From: Luzula sylvatica
Lineage: Eukaryota; Streptophyta; Magnoliopsida; Poales; Juncaceae
DNA length: 64,000 nucleotides
Assembly: GCA_946800325.1 (NCBI GenBank)
Contig: OX326960.1
Coordinates: 39,005,842 to 39,069,841, forward strand
Direction of reading: 5' to 3'
Every line of letters begins with the position of its first letter. Within the stretch, counting starts at the first letter, position 1. A program made the position numbers and the translations under genes. The notes below the pieces were generated by a model. That model worked only from the letters and a program-made list of their open reading frames with translations. It did no database searches and was not told the DNA's origin. Positions 48,663 to 59,900 of the stretch are shown piece after piece.

Positions 48663-49157
48663 ATGACAAAAATGTCACCGAGATTTAAAATCTCTACCAA
48701 AAGTGCACATACCAGATATGAATATGGTTCCGGTTTTGAGTATCCATATGGGTATGGATCGGGCACACATACCGGATTTGAGTATGGTTCCGGTTCACAT
48801 ACCGGATATGAGTACGGTGTGGGTTCTCAGCCCGGATATGGATATGGATTTGAACAAGGAACAAGTAGTGCTCGACCCCAAGGTGAAGCGGGATATAATA
48901 GCATCTATAATTTCACGCAACTACTTGATTCTAGAATTGAATCCGGACATTTCACCCAACTCCAATCGAGTTTTGTGAATTTTGAGCGAGGAGACGGCAT
49001 GTTAGGGGTGACCTGGCTCGATTTGAATGCTACCTCAGAAGTTAATAATGAGTATGGATCGAATTGGCCACATTCTGAATTTTCGACTCCCGATTTTGAC
49101 AATAATCCTCCGCCTCCACCTCAAAGACGTCGCGGTTCAAGAGAAAGCCGAGAATGA
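48663..49157 (+). CDS. Gly/Tyr-rich ORF inside the MULE-like element, 164 aa
   Basis: The frame starts with ATG at 48663 inside the left inverted repeat (MTKMSPRFKISTK is encoded there). It continues into a repeat region of Y-E/G-Y-G-S-G units (YEYGSGFEYPYGYGSG, HTGFEYGSGSHTGYEYG), then an acidic/aromatic part (LLDSRIESGHFTQLQSSF, DLNATSEVNNEYGSNWP) and a basic tail PPPPPQRRRGSRESRE before TGA. No domain is recognised. The tail resembles ends of plant-mobile-domain transposon proteins, but this is only an impression. It may be the 3' part of a longer element protein, or a stand-alone protein. Codon use looks coding rather than random. Confidence 0.5.
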   Translation: MTKMSPRFKISTKSAHTRYEYGSGFEYPYGYGSGTHTGFEYGSGSHTGYEYGVGSQPGYGYGFEQGTSSARPQGEAGYNSIYNFTQLLDSRIESGHFTQLQSSFVNFERGDGMLGVTWLDLNATSEVNNEYGSNWPHSEFSTPDFDNNPPPPPQRRRGSRESRE

Positions 49158-49477
49158 ACCTTCATTTTAATGTAATTTGAACTATCTTTCATTTGTTGTA
49201 TTGTATTTTATATTTGATTTGGAACTTTCGTTTTAAACTATGAACTTGAGTTTGAATTTGAACCATGAACAACTATATGAATTTGAACTATCTTTCATCT
49301 GCGGTTCAAAAGTAATTAAGTTTATAATTTCTCATTTCCTCTCTGTCTCTTTGACCCTTCAATGCTCAAAATGATCAAACAATTAAGACTTTCAAACTTT
49401 ATATCATGGACATGAAAATTTATTTCATTTAAATGCTCATGCACACAATGTTTCAATATCATATAATATTATTTTTT

Positions 49478-50870
49478 TCGCGATAAATGGTCCATTTGGG
49501 CAAAAAACGTGAACGTTCGTTCTTTTTTTTTCTTTTCTTTTCGCGACAAATCGTAAAATTCGATATGGTATAATATAATTTTATTATTATCATTATACGT
49601 AATTTATTTTTGTATTTTATTAATTAAATTAATAAGTTTTTAATATTATTTTATTAATATTAAAATATTATTCGTGATTATGATTTAAAAAAAATAAAAA
49701 TATCATAATTTCCAAGAGTGTACTTTTTGAGCGGGAAATAGTCCATTTGGGCAAAAAACATGAACGTTCGTTCTCGCTCTTGTTTTTTTCGCGACAAATC
49801 GTAAAATATTATTTTATTATTATCATTATACGTAATTTATTTTTGTATTTTATTAATTAAATTAATATTCTTTTAATATTATTTTATTAATATTAAAGTA
49901 TTATTCGTGATGTATGAATTAAAAAAAATAAAAATATCATAATTTCCAAGAGTGTACTTTTTGAGCGGGAAATGGTCCATTTGAACAAAAAACGTGAACG
50001 TTCGTTCTCTTTTTTTTTTTTGCGACAAATCGTAAAATTCAATATGGTATAATATTATTTTATTATTATCATTATACGTAATTTATTTTTGTATTTTATT
50101 AATTAAATTAATAAGTTTTTAATATTATTTTATTAATATTAAAATATTATTCGTGATTTATGATTTTAAAAAAATAAAAATATCATAATTTCCAAGAGTG
50201 TACTTTTTGAGCGGGAAATGGTCCATTTGGGCAAAAAACATGAACGTTCGTTCTCGCTCTTGTTTTTTTCGCGACAAATCGTAAAATTCGATATCGTATA
50301 ATATTATTTTATTATTATCATTATACGTAATTTATTTTTGTATTTTATTAATTAAATTAATATTATTTTATTAATATTAAAGTATTATTCGTGATGCATG
50401 AATTAAAAAAAATAAAAATATCATAATTTCCAAGAGTGTACTTTTTGAGCGGGAAATTGTCCATTTGGGCAAAAAACGCGAACGTTCGTTCTCTTTTTTT
50501 TTTTCACGACAAATCGTAAAATTCGATATCGTATAATATAATTTTATTATTATCATTATACGTAATTTATTTTTGTATTTTATTAATTAAATTAATATTA
50601 TTTTATTAATATTAAAGTATTATTCGTGATGTATGAATTAAAAAAAATAAAAATATCATAATTATCAAGAGTGTACTTTTTGAGCGGGAAATGGTCCATT
50701 TGGGCAAAAAACGTGAACGTTCGTTCTCTCTCTTGTTTTTTTCGCGACAAATCGTAAAATTCGATATCGTATAATATTATTATCATTATACGTAATTTTT
50801 TTTGTATTTTATTAATAAAATTAATATTTTTTTAATATTTTTTTATTATTATTATCATCATTATACTAAT
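49478..50870. repeat. six-unit tandem array, unit about 234-251 bp
   Basis: TCCATTTGGGCAAAAAAC starts near 49491, 49742, 49976, 50222, 50460 and 50695 (spacings 251, 234, 246, 238, 235). Each unit has the palindromic word GAACGTTCGTTC, a pyrimidine run, CGACAAATCGTAAAATTCGA, a long AT part and CCAAGAGTGTACTTTTTGAG. Units are very similar to one another, so expansion was recent. The last one decays after 50830. Confidence 0.93.
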
Positions 50871-51589
50871 TTATCATAAATAACCTTGTAAAATATGATA
50901 AATATAGTCGTATCCAATAAAGACATATTTACATTTTATATCGAGTTTACAATTAGATCAAAATACAGGGGCTTATTTGAAAAAGAACATTAATTTTGCT
51001 TAATAATCTGTCAGAAAAAGAGCACCAAATTGAATTTTTGGTCGAGATTTTAAATCTCGGTGACATTTTTGTCATTTAGATGGCTGGATTTAAAATCCCG
51101 TTTTACTGTACATGGCGATATTTATAAAACCGCCACCATATCTTAATTAAATGCTTAGGTTGGCGGGATTTAAAATGGCGGTAATTAGTGGTAGTTAATC
51201 GTACGGGATTTTAAAAAGCCGATTTTTTTTCTGGCGGGATTTAAAATCCCGTTTATTTTTAATTAATGCTGGCGGGATTTAAAAAGCCGATTTTTTACAG
51301 GATTAATGATGACGGGATTTAAAATCCCGTTTCGTTTTAATTAAATCTGCAAAATCTGACATTTCTGAGTTTTTAGGTGATTAACATGGCGGGATTTAAA
51401 ATCTCGACGTGGGCGAAATTTAAAAATCCGAAAGGGGTTATTTTTGGAATATTTGCGAAACGGGGGTTAGTTTTTGAATTTTTATTTTAAAAGGGGCTAC
51501 ATGCAGAAATGCTCCTAAATACAATAGAAGGACAGAAGGGTATAATAGGCACAATAAATAAAGGAAAATATTGGACATACCCTACCTCT

Positions 51590-51815
51590 CCCCCAAGAGG
51601 TTTGATAACATAAATATGATTTAACATCTCGAGACTTCAGAGAGGGAGTGTATTCATGTGAGATTTGAGGAGATTTTTTTAATTTGACATTTAATTGAAT
51701 GTTCCAGGATAAATCAAGATAATCAAATCATAAATTAAAATATTAAATTATGTATTTATGTGTTAATTTTTAAATTGTTGATTTATATCCACGGTATCAA
51801 TGTTCTTGAAAAAAT
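51590..51815. repeat. foldback MITE-like repeat, copy 3
   Basis: GGTTTGATAACATAAATATG and GATTTAACATCTCGAG at the left are answered by TTGTTGATTTATATCCACGG and ATCAATGTTCTTGAA at the right. It is more degraded than the other two copies. Confidence 0.45.
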
Positions 51816-54800
51816 ACAAGGGACATAAATAAACAATTGAAATTTTTTCAGAAACCCATAACCTCTTTGAATATTATGTCCTTTTCACTTTTTGTTATAT
51901 ATTTTAAAAATGAATGTTTTCTAGGTGATTTTAATGTGTAGTATGTTTTTGAATAAATGACGAGAAATGAAATTATTTAAACACAACAATTATATAATTC
52001 TTTTAAAAAATTATTAGTATGTTGAAAAATAAAATAATGATAAAAGATAATATTTATTTTTGAAAAATAATATTTTTATAATTCCAACAATTATTATATT
52101 TTTTGCAATTTTACGTTTATATACAATGTTAATATCAATATATTATTTTTTAAATCGTGATTTTAAATTGTAGTGTGTTTTTTTTAATAAACGAAGGGAA
52201 AAAAACTGATTTAAACAACAATTAATATATAATGTTTTCAAGACTATTTCGTACAAATATTTTGAATAAATTAAAGTGACCATCAAAATGAATATACATT
52301 TTTAATAGTATTTCTGCACAAATAGATTGAATATATTAAAATGACGATCAAAATCAATATTATTAATGTTTATATATTATTTTAAAAACCAATGCAGTTT
52401 CAATAACCGGACGTAGGCTGCGAGATGTACATGGAGGGCTTGACGGGGAATACCTATCTCCCGTTTCGTGATTGTACCTTTACATCGCAAATTATGTCGA
52501 CTGGAATGCCAACACAAATGTGGGGTCGAGAGCACCTTAAAAGGAAAAAAATGTCATAAAAAAGAATAAAAGAGCGAACACTGCTTAGGTATATCGTATT
52601 TGGAAATAAAGGAACAATATAATATTTCACGGGACAAACTTCAATTTTAGAATAGTTGTGACGAGGATCGGTCAAGAAGCAATATATTTTATTTATTTAT
52701 TCAATCGATAGACTGGCAATCACCGCGATTACTTTAGAAAAATGACGGGTTTATCAATTAAAATTACGACGATAAAATTATCATTATTATCTTTAAAAAA
52801 AAAGAACAAATAGAAAGGTCGTAATATCAGAAAAATTAGGCTGTTTTTTTTAAAATTCCCCACAAAGAATTACACCTCGTACGATCCATCCATGATTAAA
52901 AAAAAGACAAAAACACCCCTGTCTTATTAGCCTCCATCAATGAGATCTGGGCCGTTGAAAATGAATGGAAGGGGAAAATGGAGGGTCCACATATTGACTC
53001 AGAACCTATTTGGTAACCTTAAACTTCTTTTTTCATTCTTAAAAATCTCGTATTCTCAATTACCTTTTTTTTCCTACATTTCGAAATCCTGCTCCCTCTT
53101 TTTACCGGATATTGCCGGTTACCAGTTAATGCTTAACATATCCAACCTCAATATATTTATGTGCACAAATAATAATTGGATAAAAAATATACATAATTTG
53201 TTTAGAAGAATAATTTACCTAATTAAAGAAGTATTTTAAGTGCGAGAATCAATTCTTTCGACAAAAAAGAGCAACTTGTTTTTATCATGTAATCCAATAA
53301 TGAGTAATGAATAATGAATGATGGGATATGTGGCCACTATTTCACAAAGAAAATACAAAGAAAAATGCACCAAAAAATAATACATTGTACTTTAACTAGG
53401 TTTTTTTTTTATATTTTCCTTAATTTGTTTTGATGAGTCACATTCTCATTGGTGGCCTTACAAGCTTGGATAACTATGGTTGTGGTGGAATCTTTTTTCC
53501 TTTCAAAACCTTTTTTCCTTTTCAAGTTTATGTGGAACCAATTTGATTCATTGTATAATCTATATAGATATAAAAGACAAATAAATGACAAAATCACAAA
53601 AATATCACCAATTACAAAAAAAATAGGGGTCACCATTGTCGGAAGGACAGATATGATATACCTATGAGAGAATCTTGACATTTTTCTTTCACTGCCTTTT
53701 TACATGTAGGACCTTCTATTGTTATAATATTATGACATCATCTAAGATTGCAACTAGTAAAATTAGAGGGCTTAATTGCAAAACACTTACATATTTTAGG
53801 GTAGGCATGCAAAACAAATTGCCATGCCACAAGATAATGTAAAAACCTAGGAAATGCACTTTTTGTCGCATCTATTATTTTTATCATCTTTTTTTTTTTC
53901 TATCTTACTCTTTGCATACCCCCAAAGGCCAAACAAAATTAATACAGGATCCAAATTAAAAACCTCAAATGGATAACTATAGAATTTGTACCTTTGTGAG
54001 TCATATTCATAACAGTTCGGATTCTTCCAAAATAATCCGACCTGCTTATTGGTACTATTTGTATTTAGGGCCATCAATGTAGCTAAATTATTGCATGTGA
54101 AATAGTATAAATTTTGATAAATCTTTGTTCATGTATAAATATAGAATTAGGGACAGATCTTAATAGCGACCGAGAGAGACATCGCCTCCTTCCAAGAATA
54201 CCCGTCAAAATTCATCATTTTGTAGAATTTACGTATGAATGGAAGTTCTCTTGTACTTGTGATAACAATGGTGTTTTTTGTGATATAGACATAATGTAGG
54301 GGATTTTTTAAAATTGAGCTATTAACTAAGATGTGTGATTGAAAATGTGTACATGTAATGCATCAAGAAATAGTTAGTAGATAGCAACATTACTCCCAAA
54401 TTGAGCCCACAAAGGTGACCTGTTTAAATCTATGAAGTTCAAGAAGTTAGAGTACTACAATAGTGATTACAATCTTTCTCCTACTTACGGTTGTTTGATT
54501 TATTTCATGATGGATATAATAATTAAAATCAAAATTAAAATATTACTAATTCCATTTGATTCATATATATTCTGCCACTAATACTATTTTTTATTTTTCA
54601 AAATGAACAAATAGCAATGTTTTGAGGACTAAAATGAAATTTCTTTTTCAAAAGTTTAGACCAAAATAATAGTTGAGCTATTAAATGCCTCTAGGGACCA
54701 TTTACATTTACTCAGAACATGCATGGATATGTATAATATATGTGGAAGCAATTAATAAGTTAGTTACCAAAATTTATCTTATACGTATACTTTTCCAATG

Positions 54801-55367
54801 CATGAGCAAAACGTGCATAAAGAACCGACACACATATACACACCTTATCATGCAATGATATATCATAATTAGAGTTATTTTTTGATATGTTTTCATAATT
54901 TTTTTGTGAGTTTTTTTTCTATATGTTCCAAACCAATGAAAAAGTATTCATTTTTTTGTGAATATGTTAAATAACTATAATATCCACTAATAAAATTTAG
55001 TTATTTTTAAGATATGCACAAAAAGATGGAGTAAAAGGAAAAATGGAAGAAACAATGGACCTATAGATATCTAGATAAGGGCAACCCTGTGTCCCTTTCT
55101 TTCCCCTCTTGTATGTGCTCGGATCTACCTTTATTTCCCGTTTTGGCAACCTTCTTTGTCATAATTCCTTCTATGGTATAACAATTATATATTCTTGTGT
55201 AGAGGGTTATATTACATAAATGTTACACATGTGGATGCACTTTGATTGTTACATGTTTGATGTGTTAACAATTTCTTATCTGGTCTTGGCCAATGATGTC
55301 TGGACAAGTAAAATATGCTTTATCCTCTCCCCTCACCATCCAACACCCCTTTTTTCATGAATTTTCT
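51816..55367. other. intergenic, no gene supported
   Basis: AT-rich sequence with scattered short ORFs. 52380-52560 is more GC-balanced and could hold an old coding piece on the minus strand (ending CVGIPVDIICDVK), but no family is recognised. The remainder shows no domain, RNA gene or clear repeat. Confidence 0.4.
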
Positions 55368-55887
55368 TTTGTGCTACGCGAATACTTAAAAAATACAGAA
55401 ATATCATGAGGATACGCATATCCGATACGATTACGGATGCGATACAACTCGGATACGTATCGGATAGGTCACATGACGTATCCGGATATTTCAATATTTA
55501 TTGTTTCCGGATACAACATGTTACGGCTGATGATACTTTCAGAATACGATTGAGATATTTCATTTAAGATATTTTGACCCATTATATATTTTGGTCCGTA
55601 ATATTTTTAAATAAATTATATATGATATTTCTAGGATACTTCTAGAATAAGTTTAGGATATTTTTATAATACTTGTATTAATTGGTTGATTTTTTTTGTC
55701 GTTGTCATGATATTTTATTTAAAAATATTATTAATTTATTAATTATATACAATATAAATATATTAAAATAATAATTATATAGTTGTATCTGTATCCGTGA
55801 TTTTTTAAAAATTGATGTATCGTCGTATTCGTATTCATGCAAAAATTGATGTATCGTCGTATTCGTATTCATGCAACATAGATTTTC
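55368..55887. repeat. GGATACG-rich repeat family, copy 2
   Basis: GAGGATACGCATATCCGATA, then GTATCGGATAGG and GACGTATCCGGATATTTC, then an AT-rich middle shared with 37540-37740 (TTTTAAATAAATTATAT, TTGGTTGAT), and the end GCAACATAGATTTTC. A 34 bp piece at the right end (AAATTGATGTATCGTCGTAT) is doubled in tandem. Terminal inverted similarity is loose. Confidence 0.75.
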
Positions 55888-56294
55888 TCTCGTGCATATA
55901 TAAATTTCTATCTTAATTAACTTTTTTTGCAAAGTAAATAAACTAAGGGAAAATTTTTCCTATATCCCTACTAAACTCATTAATTACATATTTATCCCTG
56001 TTGAATACATAATATCATATTTATCCCTCCTAAATACAATTATTCTCTAATTTGTCCTTATTTAATAATTTAATAAAATTTAACAGAATATTAACATAAT
56101 TGACTAATTTGCCCCTCATTTCATTATCCCTTAATCCAATATTAATCCAATATTAAATCCTTACCATTATACCCGTTAAGCTATGAACCCTAAACCCTCT
56201 TCATAACCATACCCTAAACCCTCTTCTTCTTTCTGGCGACGCAAGCAATGGAATCTTCACGATGGAAGCGATGGAAGCGATCTTCTTCTTCCTG

Positions 56295-56410
56295 GCGACG
56301 CAGTGGATGGCGACGGCGATTGCCCGACGCAGTGGATGGCGACGGAGATTGCGCGACGCAGTGGATGGCGACGGCGATTGCGCGACACAGTGGATGGCGA
56401 CGCAGATTAC
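56295..56410. repeat. 29 bp minisatellite, four units, inside the MULE
   Basis: GCAGTGGATGGCGACGGCGA with TTGCGCGAC recurs at 56301, 56330, 56359 and 56388, an exact 29 bp period. It is GC-rich in AT-rich surroundings. As 29 is not a multiple of three, each unit changes frame, so it is unlikely to code for a repeat protein. Confidence 0.92.
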
Positions 56411-56639
56411 TGGCGGCGCTTTCTCCCTCTTTCTTCGTCTTCGTGAGGTAATGGACGATCGATCTTTCTCCCCCTCTCTCTTCATTTGCGTTTAACGATT
56501 ATCAAGGATTTCAGTACTGCATTTCAACATACACGTTTTGTTTCATGATATTTGTTCCAATTTGTTCTTATCAATTTATTGTTGTAATGTTAGTATTTTT
56601 CTGATATGTTTGCGATTTCATCGATATTTATGTTTCACG

Positions 56640-56960
56640 ATATTTTTCAGCATACAGATATTTTTCAGCATACACGGTTGGCATTTCAATGGAGATGGCT
56701 CGGATTCTTCAGATGGATTCTTCGGATGTGTTTCAGATGGGATTCTTCAGATGTGATTCTTCGGATATCAAGGATTCTTCAGATGGGATTCTTCAGATGG
56801 GATTTTTCAGCATACACGGTTGGCATTTCAACATACACGATATTTTTCACGATATATTTCACGATATTTATGTTTGCGATTTGTGAGTTGTAATGTTTTG
56901 TAATAGGATTCTTCGGATTCTTCACGATATATTTCACGATATTTTAGTGTTTATGTTTTC
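56640..56960. repeat. TTCTTCAGATGG / TTTCACGATAT short-repeat patch
   Basis: GATTCTTCAGATG-like words occur about seven times. CAGCATACACGGTTGGCATT occurs twice (near 56667 and 56808), and ATATTTCACGATATTTAT repeats several times. No regular period. Confidence 0.7.
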
Positions 56961-57613
56961 TGAGTTGTAATGTGTTTATGATATCAATTCAAAATGATAA
57001 TGTGAGTTTTGTAATAGTTTTGTGTTGAGATTTGTGAGTTGTAATATGTTTGCGATATCAATTCAAAATGATATAATATTAGTTTTGTGTTGAGATTTAT
57101 GAGTTGTAATATGTTTGTCATATCAATTCTAAAATATAAGTAACTCCTCAATTCATAAAACTTGACAAATTAAACGAACACCAGAATATAAATCTCCAAT
57201 AAACTCTCCATTAAACTCCACAAATTAAATCACAAAATTACATAAATTCCCAATAAACTCCACAGAATTTAAATCACAAAATTACATAAATCCCCATTAA
57301 ACTCCACAAATTAAATCCCACAAATCTGTAAAATTACTTAGGACACCAACTTCAATTAAACAACATAACATATTAAACCCCACAACTTAAATCACAAAAT
57401 TCAAATCTGCAAAATTACTTAGAACCCCTCGAACTTAAATATCATCGCGCCTAATCCTTTGATATTGGAGGTTGTGCTTTCTTTTTTCCCCGCCCCCTAC
57501 ATATTATAAATGACATAATATTAGACAATATAATCAAGCGTAATAACTAAGTATTTTACCTTTTCTTGTTTGATATTTGGGATGAACTCGAAGCTATATT
57601 CTCCATGCTATTT

Positions 57614-58480
57614 TCAATTGGAACGGAATTTTTGCAAGTTTTTGCTCGATGCCCATAAATACCACATCGTTTGCATTTTTGTCTTTTTTTTGGGTTCCAT
57701 AGCCGATCTTATCCTGTTCTTTCGAGGACGGCCGAGTGGACGCCTCAAAATAGGGGGATAGATCTTGTAACCCCTATCTATATGTATCCATTGATCCTTG
57801 CTTGGCATTGGAGCGATTTCCATCGCATAAGCAATTTTAAACTTATCGATCGTGAAGTATGAATGCACATAGTTGTCCCAATTAACATCTCTTATAGAAC
57901 CGATAAATGCAGCGGCATGCTCGCACGGTAGACCCGTCACTTGCCAAGCTCGACAAGTGCATGTCTTCTCATCGAGAACAACTTCCCAACTATTTCCTTT
58001 TCCGTGAATTTCAGCTCTATTGTCGCCACTTCTACGCACAACATAACTCCCCAAACCCTAAAAAAAAAAAAACATGTATATCAGAATGTTAATTATATCA
58101 AAAAAATTTAATAAAATAGATCAAAGAAATAACATACCTTACATATACTTTTGACATATTTATCTACGTTTGGAACTAACGTCCCCTTCCATTTGTTTCT
58201 TGCTTTTCGTCTTCTTTGGTCGAACAACACCATAATTTTCCCCCTAATAGTATCAATGAGATCAATCACAGGCTTGTTTCTTGCTTCAGATATCCATGAG
58301 TTAAAGGATTCTGAAATATTGTTTGTAATATAATCGCACTTCGAACTTGTACCACCAAATTTGCTCCTACTCAATATCGGGGGATTCGATCATATTCTCC
58401 CATCTAGGTTTGTCGAATTCATTCACAATTTGTTCCATGTCCGAATCCATTCACAATTTGATTGCAATCTACAAATACCA
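57614..58480 (-). pseudogene. MULE transposase remnant (C-terminal half with SWIM zinc finger)
   Basis: 58374 downward reads CDYITNNISESFNSWISEAR with PVIDLIDTIRGKIM, the MuDR C-terminal core. After a short intron-like gap, 58054 downward reads GNSWEVVLDEKTCTCRAWQV with TGLPCEH, the CxCx(n)CxH SWIM finger, followed by the tail RRPLGRPRKNRI. Upstream at 58380-58480 a piece with KPRWENMIE belongs to the same protein but is separated by a TAG. The DDE catalytic N-terminal half is absent, so it cannot act as a transposase. Confidence 0.85.
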
Positions 58481-59339
58481 GAGAGATTGTTAGATCGAAT
58501 CACAATAAAATCACAACGAAGCTTACGAGAGTGAAGGAATTAATTTGTTCCATGAAGAAAGATATCACCAGTGAAGGAAGAAAATAACCAGAGTGAAGGA
58601 ATTAATAGATCGAATCTCAATATCTATGAAGAAGCTTACGAGAGTGAAGGAAGGTACCACCAGTACTCGCTCGCCACTGACTCGCCAAAGAAGGAAGAAT
58701 CGCCAGTGAATCACCAGAGAAGGTACTCGCCAGTACTCGCCACTCAGTGAAGATAAATCGCCACGCCACTACGCCAGTACTCGCTCGCTCGCTAATACTC
58801 GCTCGCTCGCCAATACTTGCTCGCCAAGAATCGCCAGTGAAAATGAATCGCTAGGGAGAAAGCTGCAAGATGAAGATGAAGAGTAATTTGTTAATGGATT
58901 TGGGTAATTTGTTAATGGGTTTGGGACAAAATACAATTAATGGATTGAGGGTATAATTTTGTTAATGGATTTGGGTAATTTGTAATTGTGATGTTTACAA
59001 AAAGGGTATTTTAGTCCATAATTCTGAAATATATAAGTTAATTAATTTAATTTAATGTTAATTTTAAGATTTGGATAAATTTGATATTTGTAGATCTTAG
59101 TAAGGATAAATTAGACATTAATTATATTTAGTAGGGATAAATATGATATTATGAATTTAAGAGGGACAAATATGTAATTGATGAGTTTAGTAGGGATATA
59201 GGAGAATTTTTCCCATAAACTAAAACCCTCTCGAACTCAAAAACCGAATGATCACGAAAACGAATAACCCATAACTTCAATCTATCTTAATTTGAAATAA
59301 AACTGAGTATATTAAAAAAAAACGAGTAAATGGTAAAGT

Positions 59340-59567
59340 CGGGGAGAGACCGAATTTTATAGGGGGGGCCGAAATAAAAAAAAAAAAATCAAAATATGTG
59401 GTTTGAGGATTTTGAACTCAAAATCTTCCATCTCTCGAACATCAACTTTACCACTATACTACTCTAATCTTTATGAAATGCAAACAAATTTATCATATTT
59501 ATTAATTTCCAAACGAACAAAATCACCTTATTTTCTCGCTAACACATCGGTTCTTGATTGCATAGAG

Positions 59568-59602
<35 letters not shown>

Positions 59603-59615
59603 TCCGTCATTGGGT
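59340..59615. repeat. hAT-like relic in inverse orientation, with a 31 bp poly-C run
   Basis: The body matches 46195-46517 in reverse (CAAATTTATCATATTTATTA, AACATCAACTTTACCA, AATCTTCCATCTCTCGAAC). The end CTAAATCCGTCATTGGG is a decayed form of the CCTGGATCCGCCCCTG terminus. The C run (59568-59598) corresponds to the CCCCCCT of the other copy, expanded. Confidence 0.6.
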
Positions 59616-59842
59616 AAAGTCTCGTGGGTCATCCATCCATTGATGTTAATGAGACTTGAACTCACAATCTCTCAAAACTGAGTATATTTGTGACCTTAAA
59701 ACTAGTGAGTTAGATTAGGATTAGGATAGGGCCAAATTAGGTCACTAAAGATTTCTATTAGTTTAGGTTTTTCCTTAATTAGCTAGTCACTATTTGCTCA
59801 AGAGATTTCATGATCAAGGTTGTTCTCAAATCTCAATCTACC

Positions 59843-59848
<6 letters not shown>

Positions 59849-59898
<50 letters not shown>
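59849..59898. repeat. (TA)n microsatellite
   Basis: About 50 bp of uninterrupted TA. Confidence 0.97.

Positions 59899-59900
<2 letters not shown>

Larger units (their letters stand above)
48226..51515. mobile_element. 3.3 kb MULE-like element with long inverted repeats
   Basis: Perfect 9 bp direct repeats TAAATACAA (48217-48225 and 51516-51524) flank ends GGAGCATTTCTGCATGTAGC and, reversed on the right, GGAGCATTTCTGCATGTAGC. The inverted repeats run for about 475 bp (48226-48697 and 51040-51515) and hold at least eight GGGATTTTAAATCCCGCC-like palindromic words. Between them are a Gly/Tyr-rich ORF (48663-49157) and a six-unit tandem array (49478-50870). No transposase is seen, so it needs one in trans. 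The 9 bp duplication and long inverted repeats point to the MULE group. Confidence 0.9.
55947..59214. mobile_element. MULE with 9 bp target duplication and decayed transposase, 3.27 kb
   Basis: Perfect 9 bp direct repeats ATAAACTAA (55938-55946 and 59215-59223) bound the element. The ends are inverted repeats: GGGAAAATTTTTCCTATATC left; GGGAAAAATTCTCCTATATC right when reversed. Similarity runs on for more than 100 bp (CCCTACTAAACTCAT, CATAATATCATATTTATCCC). Inside are the minus-strand transposase remnant (57614-58480), the plus-strand minisatellite (56295-56410) and a CTCGC/CGCCAG-rich patch near 58650-58850. Confidence 0.93.

Noticed and set aside
48703..48978. ORF in another frame of the Gly/Tyr-rich region (MHIPDMNMVPV...)
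   Set aside because: It is an out-of-frame reading of the same DNA repeat and lacks the ordered C-terminal part of the frame starting at 48663.
50598..50786. Small minus-strand ORF in the six-unit array
   Set aside because: Its DNA is repeated in each unit but the frame is not kept open in the other units; no domain.
49478..50870. The regularly spaced array as a CRISPR-like structure
   Set aside because: Units are contiguous 240 bp repeats without unique spacers, in a plant nuclear context with introns.
55360..55888. Apparent 8 bp target duplication (AATTTTCT / GATTTTCT) around the second GGATACG repeat
   Set aside because: The right-hand GATTTTC is also present at the end of the first copy (37853-37860), so it belongs to the repeat and not to the target site.
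56201..56500. Open frames on both strands over the GC-rich minisatellite
   Set aside because: The 29 bp period shifts the frame each unit, so the frames are by-products of the repeat.
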